Counted from the stretch's first letter, positions 36,580-44,579 are shown. The stretch is 64,000 bases of DNA from Parapedobacter tibetensis (GCF_024704835.1 NZ_JAMXBE010000012.1:62001-126000), one strand, 5' to 3'. Notes: generated from the letters alone by a model not told the origin. A program made the numbers and translations.

Positions 36580-37932
36580 TTAGAAAATACATACATTCAT
36601 TTTAATTAAAACTTGCAGGTTTTCAATCGAGTATCTATCGTTAACCCGCCCTTTAAACTTACGTAGCGATTCCCGATAGATGTCGTTATCTAATACATCT
36701 TTCATTTTTTGTTTCAGACTATCCACACGTTCGTAATCAAGTACACCTCTAAGTCCTAACTTATGAAACTCCACTTTATGGGCATTACTATTTTGGTCAT
36801 AAAAAAGATCTAATGGAAATACAATCATTGGCACTTCGTAAAATATGCTTTCCTTTATGCTGCCCATACCACCGTGAGTAATAAAAGCAGCAGCATTTTG
36901 TAACACTAAGGTTTGGGGAACTTTATAAAAAAGCGAAATGCGGTCTCTCTCCTGTTTTTCTAAATTGATAGCATCGATTACATACTTGTTAACTGAACAC
37001 ACTAGGTGTACCCGTTCAAAATCCCCTAGTGTAGTCGAAAGCAGCTTTATAAAGTTTAATAGTTTTCTATCAGCTCTATCGAAAAAAGTACCAAAGCTGC
37101 AATAGACAATTCTTTCACCATTGGCCTTTTTTTTCAATATATCCGGCCAATTTCTGCAAAAAGAATCATCCAGCTCAGTGTCAACTCTTTCGTTTCGTTG
37201 GCAAAGGCCCAAGTAGAATTGATGCGCTTTTCCAGCATTTAATTCATATTCAAATTCTTCAGGTAAAAGTATTAGTTCAGGAACGTCCTTAAAAAGAAGC
37301 GTGAACTTGCTTCTAACCGGCATTTCCTTACCGCTAAGGCCGACCTTCTTTATCAAATTAAAATATTGAATATCCCTCGCTAATCGTAAAAGAGACTGCT
37401 TACCTCCGAGAATTAAGTCCCATAAATTTACTTTTAGAATTTCTGGTTCCGAGTAAGAAGTATCTGTTTCTGTTCCATTTGAAAAACTAGGGAATGTATC
37501 TATGGTATAAATAGATGGCATCGGATTGAAAAATGCGATATTTAAACTGCGGTATTGTTTTAGTACGAAAAAATCGGTACTCATGAAGACATCTATGATC
37601 ACTAGATCTGGTTGCCAATCCCTTACAATTCGGTCATAAAGATCTTTCCTTTTCCAATACAATTCGTTTGTTACATATGCCTTGAATAATCGCGCAAAAC
37701 TGACCTTTCCATATTTTTCCTTTATATACCTCTCTTCAAAACCTAAACCTATTTTTGGACCACCTAATGTAAAATATCTAAAGCCGTTTTTTTTACACAG
37801 CGTTCCTAAAGCTTCTGAACAAACTGCATACACAACCTCATATTCTTCAGAGAGCAACTCCGCTAAATAAAAAGAGGGAAGCACATGGCTCCTTATGCAT
37901 GCAGGAATGAAAATTGCCTTTTTTTTAGACAT
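36580..37932 (-). CDS. MGT-family glycosyltransferase (GT1)
   Basis: A 450-residue GT-B enzyme. The acceptor half starts KKAIFIPACIRSHVLPSF, with a His-x2-Pro motif, and the donor half ends with the GT1 signature HGGMGS (353-358) and DQN (379-381), all intact. Such enzymes transfer a sugar from an NDP donor to a small molecule or peptide. Of the three glycosyltransferases in this cluster it is the most canonical. It lies between the LanB elimination gene (45 bases upstream) and the ABC exporter (71 bases downstream), so modification before export is likely but inferred. Confidence 0.84.
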   Translation of the reverse strand: MSKKKAIFIPACIRSHVLPSFYLAELLSEEYEVVYAVCSEALGTLCKKNGFRYFTLGGPKIGLGFEERYIKEKYGKVSFARLFKAYVTNELYWKRKDLYDRIVRDWQPDLVIIDVFMSTDFFVLKQYRSLNIAFFNPMPSIYTIDTFPSFSNGTETDTSYSEPEILKVNLWDLILGGKQSLLRLARDIQYFNLIKKVGLSGKEMPVRSKFTLLFKDVPELILLPEEFEYELNAGKAHQFYLGLCQRNERVDTELDDSFCRNWPDILKKKANGERIVYCSFGTFFDRADRKLLNFIKLLSTTLGDFERVHLVCSVNKYVIDAINLEKQERDRISLFYKVPQTLVLQNAAAFITHGGMGSIKESIFYEVPMIVFPLDLFYDQNSNAHKVEFHKLGLRGVLDYERVDSLKQKMKDVLDNDIYRESLRKFKGRVNDRYSIENLQVLIKMNVCIF

Positions 37933-37977
37933 CGGGTTCTTAAATTGGTTGGTAGATGAAATTATATCAATGTTTCT

Positions 37978-38862
37978 TTAATTATTACAAATTTTGGTTT
38001 CGTTAAAAACGGTATAAATCATAAATGCTATAAAAGACTCATCCCTCAAGTACACCCCTAAACGGTTATTAGTCATGTGGATATGATTTTCGCAATATTG
38101 AACAAGCTGATTGGGTGGAATTAGGTGTTGTGTACTCAGGTCAACATTAACCTGTTGGCAGCATCGCAACCACTGTTCTTCCCAACCTTCACATTTAGTC
38201 TCTTCAAGTTCCGTAAAAAATGTACTCCTAACTATTGAAACAATCTTTTCCTTTTGCTCGAGGAAAGTTTTCTCGAATGCCTTTTTTACCCTTTCAATAT
38301 TTGCCTGTGTAATTTGATTATCAATATCGAGTTTTACAGAATGCATCATACAATTTTCAAAAATGCGTTTAAATAGTTCTTTCCTCGATTCTGATTCCTC
38401 GATTAAACTCTTCGCAAAAATTACATGCATTTTAATTGCAATGGCTATCGCAAGTCCATTGTTCCATCTAGACTCATACTGATTAATGATATTTATCACA
38501 GCCATTGAGGAGTATTGAAATATGGATTCGGCTATTTTTACTCCATTTTTGCCAGAATATCGGTCGACTTCTCTTTCGTAAGGAACGAATTCTATACGAT
38601 AATGCTGGCGGTCTTTTTGTGATTCATAAAATGTAGATCCATTTCTCACGATGTAGCTTCTGACGTCAGGGATGCTTTTATTTCCTTTTGGTAAAACCCT
38701 CAACCTGATGTGGCTTCCACCTTCCCAGTATCGTATAAAGAAATAGGAGCGAATCAAATCCATATTGGTTAGTTCCACTACAATTTTTCTGATCAAGGCG
38801 GCAATAACTCGCTCGAATGAAAGGTCGCTATATAGATATACCGAGATCCAATTATGTTTCAT
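37978..38862 (-). CDS. LanB C-terminal elimination domain protein (thiopeptide-type bacteriocin biosynthesis family)
   Basis: A 294-residue protein of the SpaB_C/thiopeptide-type family. The N-terminal block W.S.YLYS and the motif FFIRYWEGGSHIRLR (41-55) match the conserved (F)FIRY.DPG.HLRLR of LanB elimination domains. This domain removes glutamate from glutamylated Ser/Thr to leave dehydroalanine/dehydrobutyrine. The glutamylation half is encoded 8 kb downstream at 27412-29919. It overlaps the preceding gene by four bases (ATGA), so translation is coupled. Cytosolic. Confidence 0.85.
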   Translation of the reverse strand: MKHNWISVYLYSDLSFERVIAALIRKIVVELTNMDLIRSYFFIRYWEGGSHIRLRVLPKGNKSIPDVRSYIVRNGSTFYESQKDRQHYRIEFVPYEREVDRYSGKNGVKIAESIFQYSSMAVINIINQYESRWNNGLAIAIAIKMHVIFAKSLIEESESRKELFKRIFENCMMHSVKLDIDNQITQANIERVKKAFEKTFLEQKEKIVSIVRSTFFTELEETKCEGWEEQWLRCCQQVNVDLSTQHLIPPNQLVQYCENHIHMTNNRLGVYLRDESFIAFMIYTVFNETKICNN

Positions 38863-40451
38863 CCTTTCAGGTTAACATTTAACATCCTTTTTATATCAGA
38901 AGCATTATATATCATAGGTAATTCTGCCCCATCCATAAGTATGATGGGCAACTCTGATCGTAAGGCAGATAATTCAAACCAACGAAAATGGTGTATAAGT
39001 TGCTCTAAGCCTAGTTTCTTATCGAATTGCAAAGTTTTGCTCCAATCTTCAAACTTGATAGGCATTTGCTTGTACCAATCCTCCAATGCGACTTTCGCCG
39101 GCACAGAAGTAGTACCTAGTATGGCAGATGCAAGGGTATAATCGAATGATTCTGGATTTTGTGAAACAGCTAAAAAAATCTCACATCTTATTCCGTGATT
39201 CGCTAAAATTAATTCTTGAGTCTGAAAAAAAGCAGTTCTACTCATAAAACAGATAGGACTTAAAACTAGCGTTATGCAGGTACGAGCCTCACTTACTCCG
39301 ATGGTGACAGAATTCATTTTAGAAAACAGTGGTGGCAATTCCTTTTTCTTAGCTAATAAACTTCTTAAATATGCAGGATCATACATCATTTTTTTAATGG
39401 TGTAATAATGCCCTTGGGCCGTAGAAGAGCTTCCTAAGACACCTTTAAAAGAGACCCAGATAACTGTTGGAATTGAAAAAAGTAGAATTAATTGTGTGGT
39501 ATCTTTCCAATCTCCGGAAAATGTAGGAATAACTTTAAACAGTATCAAAAACTCAGCACATAAAAGACCTGAAACTAGTACACAAAGAGGAGACCATCCT
39601 TTTAACTTAGACTGAACATAAAGAATCCATGCAGTGAGACCTAAGGCCAAATAGCTGAAAATTTGCAGCGCATCAATTCTAGAAGGAAGATTACTTAGAT
39701 TTGAAGTTAGTAGGGAAAGCAGTCCACCAGAGAAAAATAATAAGCACAGCTCGGCCCAGTGTAGGCCAAAAATAGACTTCGACATTTTAGATCGGAGTAT
39801 CCGTTCTGAATTTGATGGAAAATTTAGACGTTTATCCTTTCTCCAAAAGCTATCATATTTATCCATCGAGATCTGGACAAGTTTGAAACTAGCTACACTT
39901 CCTATTATTTTGATAAAAAGAAGTAAGTTGAATAGCGTATTGGTAGTTGCTGGACTTTCGAGTAGCCATAACAAAAAAAGTATTAGCGATGCTATCCAAA
40001 GAGAATACCTCTTCCTGCGCCTGTTAGTTTCTTCTAGTTTGTACTTCTCGTAATCGGTATCTCCTGATAGTGCACTCGGTTCAATCACGAGAGAAACGCC
40101 ATTCCATTTTCTCGAAAAGTCCGCTATATGATCTCGGCCAGCTCCCAAATCGTTGTGAAACCACTCGACAAAACCATTTTCCACCTTTTCGACAGTCACA
40201 TATCCAATGTTGTTATTCAGGTATACGATGACAGGAAGCGTGATTCTCTGAAGCAAAATAGGATCGATTCTAACAGCTAAATTGGAGACATTAAAAGATG
40301 TGAGGGTATCCTTTAAGGATTGCATTGACGGAAAATGCGGATGTTCGAGTAAAGTTTCTTGCAACCGTGTGTCAGTAACTTTAATATTAACAATTTTGCA
40401 AGCTCTCCGAACAGTAAAAGCGGCATTACGTTCTATGGAGTTTATTTTCAT
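38859..40451 (-). CDS. C39-like/VKOR/thioredoxin fusion membrane protein lacking redox cysteine pairs
   Basis: A 530-residue protein with a degenerate C39-like N-terminal domain (about 1-125; EHPHFPSMQSLKDTL, but no peptidase Cys at the expected site), five or so membrane helices of a vitamin K epoxide reductase-like domain (about 150-335) and a thioredoxin-like C-terminal domain (about 380-525). Bacteroidetes proteins of this type normally have CPLC in the VKOR domain and CxxC in the thioredoxin domain. Here these read SPLC (287-290) and CFMS (401-404), and the loop position normally occupied by Cys before VL.SK is Ser (213 or 215). It is unlikely to form disulfides; it may be a scaffold or a decayed gene. 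First long gene of the RiPP operon. Confidence 0.72.
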   Translation of the reverse strand: MKINSIERNAAFTVRRACKIVNIKVTDTRLQETLLEHPHFPSMQSLKDTLTSFNVSNLAVRIDPILLQRITLPVIVYLNNNIGYVTVEKVENGFVEWFHNDLGAGRDHIADFSRKWNGVSLVIEPSALSGDTDYEKYKLEETNRRRKRYSLWIASLILFLLWLLESPATTNTLFNLLLFIKIIGSVASFKLVQISMDKYDSFWRKDKRLNFPSNSERILRSKMSKSIFGLHWAELCLLFFSGGLLSLLTSNLSNLPSRIDALQIFSYLALGLTAWILYVQSKLKGWSPLCVLVSGLLCAEFLILFKVIPTFSGDWKDTTQLILLFSIPTVIWVSFKGVLGSSSTAQGHYYTIKKMMYDPAYLRSLLAKKKELPPLFSKMNSVTIGVSEARTCITLVLSPICFMSRTAFFQTQELILANHGIRCEIFLAVSQNPESFDYTLASAILGTTSVPAKVALEDWYKQMPIKFEDWSKTLQFDKKLGLEQLIHHFRWFELSALRSELPIILMDGAELPMIYNASDIKRMLNVNLKG

Positions 40452-40514
40452 GGGCGAAATGTGTCTAGTAAAACCCGTTGTGCGGTTTAAACGGCGAGCG
40501 CGTGTTTCAACCTG

Positions 40515-40922
40515 TTAATATTTCTGTTGTTTAAAAAGTTCATGTACTGCAATACAGCCACTGCGGATACCTTGGTACTTTCCGGCGATTTCACTGTCCG
40601 ACAAGACACCAGAAAAACTCATTTGTACGTGACCCTGGTGCAAAACGAAATAGAGCGTATCGTCGCTGTAGGTAAAAGTATCAAGTTTGGCGTTGTCGAC
40701 AGAAAGTGCAGGAATACTCAAGTACCCAACAGGTTCGTTGTCTGGGCCGTTACAAACTTCCAAAATATAGTTAAACGGTTCCTCAGACCCGGGATCCAAC
40801 GCTTCCCAAAGCCCTAAGATATTCTCATTTTCTTCCTGACCTTGACACGCAAAAAAAAAGAATAGCTCAGACCAATCAAAAGAACAAACATTTTTATCTG
40901 AGTCATGCTTTTCCAAATTCAT
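40515..40922 (-). CDS. Lipoprotein with a lipocalin-like GxW domain, signal peptide out of frame
   Basis: The 135-residue frame from 40922 has no signal peptide, but its first 25 residues are an odd mix. In the next frame, ATG at 40906 gives MTQIKMFVLLIGLSYS, a perfect lipoprotein signal, and adding one T to the run of nine (plus-strand A9 at 40851-40859) joins it to FFACQGQEENEN, a lipobox. The downstream domain (LGLWEA ... SFSGVLSDSEIAGKY) resembles the N-terminal domain of the hydrolase lipoprotein encoded at 41244-42716. Either phase variation or a homopolymer error explains the break. It leads the RiPP operon 63 bases before the C39/VKOR gene. Immunity is possible but unproven. Confidence 0.6.
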   Translation of the reverse strand: MNLEKHDSDKNVCSFDWSELFFFFACQGQEENENILGLWEALDPGSEEPFNYILEVCNGPDNEPVGYLSIPALSVDNAKLDTFTYSDDTLYFVLHQGHVQMSFSGVLSDSEIAGKYQGIRSGCIAVHELFKQQKY

Positions 40923-41243
40923 TTATACCATAATGCTATTACCTTTTGTGGGTCTCCGTTGCTTTTCAGACCTAGGGTCTGCACTTTTGCAAGTATTAAT
41001 ATAATAAGCTGACATTTTTTAACTTTAGTCTATTGCAATACAAATGTAAGTAGTTAACATAAAAGGATTTGATCTTTAATTTTCCATTTTGAATTACTTT
41101 TTTACATTTAAATCCAAAAAGGCATGTTTCTCAATTGATTTATAAAATGCTATATATTCGCAAGCCGATTAAGATAGGATTCTGCTACCTTCTCGGTTTT
41201 AGGACTGTTTTTTCGTATCATCTTATAATAGGGTGCAATTAGC
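40923..41243. other. A+T-rich intergenic region, likely promoter of the RiPP operon
   Basis: No credible gene. On the minus strand TACATTTG (complement of 41041-41048) is a -7-like box about 120 bases before the operon's first start codon, but no -33 TTG is at the right distance. The other strand shows nothing beyond poly-T runs. Confidence 0.35.
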
Positions 41244-42716
41244 TTAATCCGCATTAAGTCGTTCGATCAGCCAATGCTTCAATAGTTCCAAGACCTCAGG
41301 GGACACCGTCTCATCCGATTCAAACACCTCGGTGTCATTCATGCTGTTTGATGTCTGCAAGAAATGGTTCATGCGTGCGAAACATTTTGCCTCCAACTCA
41401 ATTCCGGATCGGCTAACAAGGAAATCCAAACGTTCTTCCTCTGCCGGAAAGCTTATGCGGTTGTCGTGGCCACCATAAATTGCCAAAACAGGGCATGTGA
41501 TTTTTGGAAACACCGCATCAGGGTCATATGACAAAATGTAGTAGTGGTCTCTGGAAAAATAATATCCAAACGATTTCTCTAGCATTTCCCGGATCGCCAT
41601 TTCATTCGCCACATCATCAGGCGTAAATAGGAAAGCAGATAAGGCCTCCTTATCGTCGCGGTTGTACTCCAACCATATCTTGAGCTTGTCCAGTATCAGG
41701 TCCGCAGCCCTCCTTTTTGACGGGGTTTCTTTTATCATGTTGAAGATTTCAGACATTAGCCTTGTAACCTTCTTTTTAGATTGATGAGTCATATTCGCTA
41801 TGAAAGGCTCATAATGGTTTAAGAAGTAATCACCACCCGTAACGGAAATGGGGGAGCCGAGCGACACAACCGCTGCAAGATCAGGGACAGCAGCCGCAAC
41901 CTCCATCGCAATTAATCCTCCTTGGCTATGCCCAACAATACCGATGCGCCTGCAGTCCACATTCGCATGCCCCCTCAGGAATTCGATAGCGCACATCGCG
42001 TCGTCCACAAAATCGACTTTGGCCCCAGGAGCCTCCACCGTCCTCCCCACATTACGGTCGTCCAGTCTGAGAACGGCAATGCCGTGCCGCGTGAGGTAAT
42101 CAGCGATGACCAAATAAGGGTCATGAAAATACAGATCCCCATCGCGATCCTGCGGGCCAGACCCTGTAGCGACCAAAACAGCAGGATATCGACCGCCTCC
42201 TTTCGGAAATGTAAACGTGCCGCTAAACACGACCGAGCTGTCACGGTTGGCAAAGTGGACTTCTTCTTCGACATATGGAAAAGGACGGATTGGTGTCTGA
42301 GGTCGGTGGGCTTTCAAGTCGAATCTACGGAAAGTCATCTCCCGTGTTTGATCGTTCCGGGTGAATTCACCACTGATTACGTCGCCATCCAACTTCCCCT
42401 TAAAGATGTCTTTAATCCCGGTATTGTCGCTCCAAAAGCGGACTGAGTCACCGTAAACAAAAGCGGTATCAAATTGCATTCGGACAGGATGACCCAAATA
42501 AGTTGCTCTTGCTGAAACAGCAAGACCTTCACCATCTATTTCATCCAGTTGCAACACGTGTTTGTAGAGAACACCGTTTAGGGAATCTTCAGCTGTCCAT
42601 ATACCATGAATATACTTATTATCATGTTGTTGGCCACATGAAATGGAAGAGAAAGCTCCAACCAATAACGGAACAAAGTAAGCTAACCGCTTTAAGGCAA
42701 GAAGGTCTATAAGCAT
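41244..42716 (-). CDS. Alpha/beta hydrolase lipoprotein
   Basis: A 490-residue lipoprotein: hydrophobic start, then FSSISCGQQ as lipobox (Cys27). Residues about 35-135 form a GxW beta domain, and the C-terminal half is an alpha/beta hydrolase with the nucleophile elbow GHSQGG, a YGGHD acid turn and MNHFLQ as the His loop. The middle segment VLVATGSGPQDRDGD forms the oxyanion side. It would be a membrane-anchored esterase or peptidase-like hydrolase of unknown substrate. The N-terminal domain resembles the small lipoprotein at 40515-40922, so the two may interact with the same partner. It lies inside the island but is separated from the RiPP operon by about 320 bases. Confidence 0.8.
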   Translation of the reverse strand: MLIDLLALKRLAYFVPLLVGAFSSISCGQQHDNKYIHGIWTAEDSLNGVLYKHVLQLDEIDGEGLAVSARATYLGHPVRMQFDTAFVYGDSVRFWSDNTGIKDIFKGKLDGDVISGEFTRNDQTREMTFRRFDLKAHRPQTPIRPFPYVEEEVHFANRDSSVVFSGTFTFPKGGGRYPAVLVATGSGPQDRDGDLYFHDPYLVIADYLTRHGIAVLRLDDRNVGRTVEAPGAKVDFVDDAMCAIEFLRGHANVDCRRIGIVGHSQGGLIAMEVAAAVPDLAAVVSLGSPISVTGGDYFLNHYEPFIANMTHQSKKKVTRLMSEIFNMIKETPSKRRAADLILDKLKIWLEYNRDDKEALSAFLFTPDDVANEMAIREMLEKSFGYYFSRDHYYILSYDPDAVFPKITCPVLAIYGGHDNRISFPAEEERLDFLVSRSGIELEAKCFARMNHFLQTSNSMNDTEVFESDETVSPEVLELLKHWLIERLNAD

Positions 42717-42722
42717 AAAAAC

Positions 42723-43058
42723 CTAAAATAAAACGAAATTGCTTGATTTCCCTATTCCAACAGCAAGCTGACGATGTATTCTAGAAAATCTTTGGCTGCC
42801 GCCAACCACAACTCCAAGTTGCGCTTTGTAAAACAAAAGTGACTTGCACCGCACACCTTGAAGCAACGCCGCGAAAAATTCTGTGATTAGATTTCGAACT
42901 GGCAACTTATTAAATTCAGATAAACTCGTCCCAATAATATTCCGATATTCGTCCTGATGACTGATGTAAGATTGATCTATTTTATCTTGATGGTTGTTAC
43001 AGCTAATATTAAGCAAAATAGAAGATACTACAGCAACAACAATTTTTGTTTTCGACAT
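42723..43058 (-). CDS. Short lipoprotein, possibly frameshifted
   Basis: The first 60 residues are a clear lipoprotein start (MSKTKIVVAVVSSILLNISC, lipobox Cys20) with a hydrophilic follow-up. The last 45 residues of this frame look unnatural. In the +1 frame the same DNA encodes LELWLAAAKDFLEYIVSLLLE followed by a stop, which reads much more like a protein terminus. A frameshift near 42880-42890 is therefore likely, but I cannot fix the exact base. No family recognised. It lies between the XRE regulator and the hydrolase lipoprotein on the same strand. Confidence 0.45.
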   Translation of the reverse strand: MSKTKIVVAVVSSILLNISCNNHQDKIDQSYISHQDEYRNIIGTSLSEFNKLPVRNLITEFFAALLQGVRCKSLLFYKAQLGVVVGGSQRFSRIHRQLAVGIGKSSNFVLF

Positions 43059-43121
43059 CGCGTATTAATTTGTTTGATTATTCGCTAACCATAAAATCAT
43101 TCAGTATTTCCTCAAAAACTA

Positions 43122-43454
43122 CTACCTCAAATCTTCATTCTTAACTCCATTAAATAGAAAGGATTTTATTGATTTAATATCATTTTGTATACCTTCTATG
43201 CCAGATCCAGAAGTCCGCGCTGAAGTTGTATTTAAGATATCATAATCGATATTTAATACTTCTTTTATTTCCTCGTTGCTTAGTTTGAAGTAACTCACTA
43301 CCTTTTTAAATGAACCTAGAGGCATTTTCTCAATGTCCATTTCCCACGATCGATATGTTGGTCTGCTAACATATAGTAAATCAGCCATTTTTTGCTGAGT
43401 AAGCTGATTTCTGATTCGAAGGGAATATAGAATATTGCATACTGATCCAATCAT
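43122..43454 (-). CDS. XRE-family transcriptional regulator
   Basis: A 110-residue protein with a helix-turn-helix (about residues 12-60: RNQLTQQKMADLL, VSRPTYRSWEM) of the Cro/CI type, where Gln20 and the SRPTYRSWE recognition helix are clearly visible. The C-terminal half is hydrophilic and unassigned. It lies at the right edge of the island, all genes of which run in the same direction, and its start is 36 bases from the right 175-bp repeat. It is the only regulator in the island and a reasonable candidate to control the RiPP operon, but no operator was found. Confidence 0.8.
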   Translation of the reverse strand: MIGSVCNILYSLRIRNQLTQQKMADLLYVSRPTYRSWEMDIEKMPLGSFKKVVSYFKLSNEEIKEVLNIDYDILNTTSARTSGSGIEGIQNDIKSIKSFLFNGVKNEDLR

Positions 43455-43489
43455 AAAGCGCTATCATTTTGACTATCGGATATTATATC

Positions 43490-43664
43490 TTGAACTCGTT
43501 TAAACTTTTTTCTTCTTTAATCCTCCTTAGGAACAGTACGCTGCTAGCTTGTCGAGCTATTGAAATATCGAACGAAGCGATTAACGAGACAAAGAAAAAT
43601 AAAAATTTTATCGTTTCTTCACACCTAATTTGTGGGAAATACTACCCCAATTTAGGTGATATAA
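43490..43664. repeat. Right 175-bp direct repeat bounding the RiPP island
   Basis: Second copy of 25589-25763 (about 93% identical, no indels). The terminal hairpin is retained with one changed base (CACCTAATTTGTGGG against CCCCAATTTAGGTG). The substitutions cluster in one short stretch (43606-43616), while both ends are conserved. The copy lies immediately upstream of the XRE gene in its direction of transcription. Confidence 0.85.
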
Positions 43665-43982
43665 AGTACCATGTCTCTTTAGATAGATACGATCCTTTCG
43701 TGATCTTTACCCCACGGAAGTTCAAAAAAACATCAGATTACCACACCTAATTGTAAGTGACTGGTTTTCAGAATGTAAAATTTATACCTTTTTAATGCTA
43801 TCGATTCTTTTTATACTACGAACAATTTCTTCCGGAAGGCTTGGGCCATATATCCAATAGTCATTTTATGTAAATCTAAGTAAGTTTAGTATTATGTATC
43901 AACGAGATCCACCTAACCATACGATAAGTTGGCGTGGATGCTCCGAACGGCGAGTGAAGAGGTGTGTCTAGTCCTAAAATAG
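43665..43982. other. Intergenic gap, no gene seen
   Basis: Between the right repeat and the terminator there is no plausible coding frame or RNA gene. Codon-like structure is absent on both strands. Confidence 0.4.
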
Positions 43983-44009
43983 GGGATGGGTTTCAACCCA
44001 TCCCTTTTT
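43983..44009. terminator. Rho-independent terminator
   Basis: GGGATGGGTT (43983-43992), 2-base loop, AACCCATCCC (43995-44004), then five T on the plus strand. It lies just after the stop of the small minus-strand gene at 44014, so it may serve transcripts from either side; the T-run is better on the plus strand. Confidence 0.75.
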
Positions 44010-44013
44010 CTCG

Positions 44014-44187
44014 CTATTTCCGTTTCCGCTGCCAGCGTTGTAACGGCAGGCTTACGCCGAAGCTCACCACCGCACCGATGGCTGCAAGCACGGCTGTTTT
44101 GAGCATATCGTGTAGGCCCAGCTGGCCCATAATGCTCAGCAACGTGCCGCCTGTTGTGCCGATGCCCAGCTGCTGGCTAACTTTCAT
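44014..44187 (-). CDS. Small membrane protein (holin-like size)
   Basis: 57 residues from the ATG of MKVSQQLGIG. It has a Gly-rich start, one hydrophobic helix (about 28-46, TAVLAAIGAVVSFGV) and a basic C terminus (QRWQRKRK). Its start overlaps the end of another small frame on the same strand (44177-44346), a coupled pair that resembles small phage or mobile-element genes. G+C is higher than in the island. I do not recognise the family; a holin-like role is only suggested by size and layout. Confidence 0.5.
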   Translation of the reverse strand: MKVSQQLGIGTTGGTLLSIMGQLGLHDMLKTAVLAAIGAVVSFGVSLPLQRWQRKRK

Positions 44188-44346
44188 CGCCCGTCCCTTC
44201 CTTCGCCGCTCCTTCCACCGCTTCCAATACACCCAATGCCAGGGCGAGGTACTTGGCCACCGCCACCACTTTGGGCGGCAGTTTCAACGGTGATGCAATA
44301 ACGAGTTGGCTGGCCACGGCCAGTGTTCCCTTTATCCGTTCGTAAA
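44177..44346 (-). pseudogene. 5'-truncated small hypothetical gene
   Basis: The minus strand is open from an upstream TAG to the TAG at 44177-44179 and encodes a credible protein end (LKLPPKVVAVAKYLALALGV, then LEAVEGAAKEG). No start codon with a ribosome binding site is visible, and the frame ends near 44346 where a plus-strand fragment begins. The ATG of the next gene overlaps its end, so it was once part of a coupled pair. It looks truncated by rearrangement. Confidence 0.45.
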
Positions 44347-44521
44347 CCTACTTGATGCCATAAAGAATGCGGTAGCTCAATTTGAGAAAAAACACGGCTC
44401 CGCCTATGTGGTAAAGGTAAGCAAGAACGGCAAGGAGTCCAAAACACTGAACCCGAAACTGAAAACCCTCTTACGTGGCATCGTGGAGCAATATGGGAAG
44501 GACGGGACGCTTCCGAAATAG
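44338..44521 (+). pseudogene. 5'-truncated hypothetical gene
   Basis: The plus strand encodes NLLDAIKNAVAQFEKKHGS... and ends VEQYGKDGTLPK, a protein-like C terminus, but upstream codons are the antisense of the minus-strand fragment at 44177-44346. Both fragments therefore lost their 5' ends at about 44340-44347. Function unknown. Confidence 0.45.
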
Positions 44522-44579
44522 AAAAGCCATACCCAAATGGATATGGCTCAATATCAATATATGGTAGTTCGGGCTACCG

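Noticed and set aside
43964-44293. Plus-strand 109-codon frame across the terminator and small genes
   Set aside because: It is antisense to the small membrane protein and truncated gene, which have better protein character, and it runs through a terminator stem.
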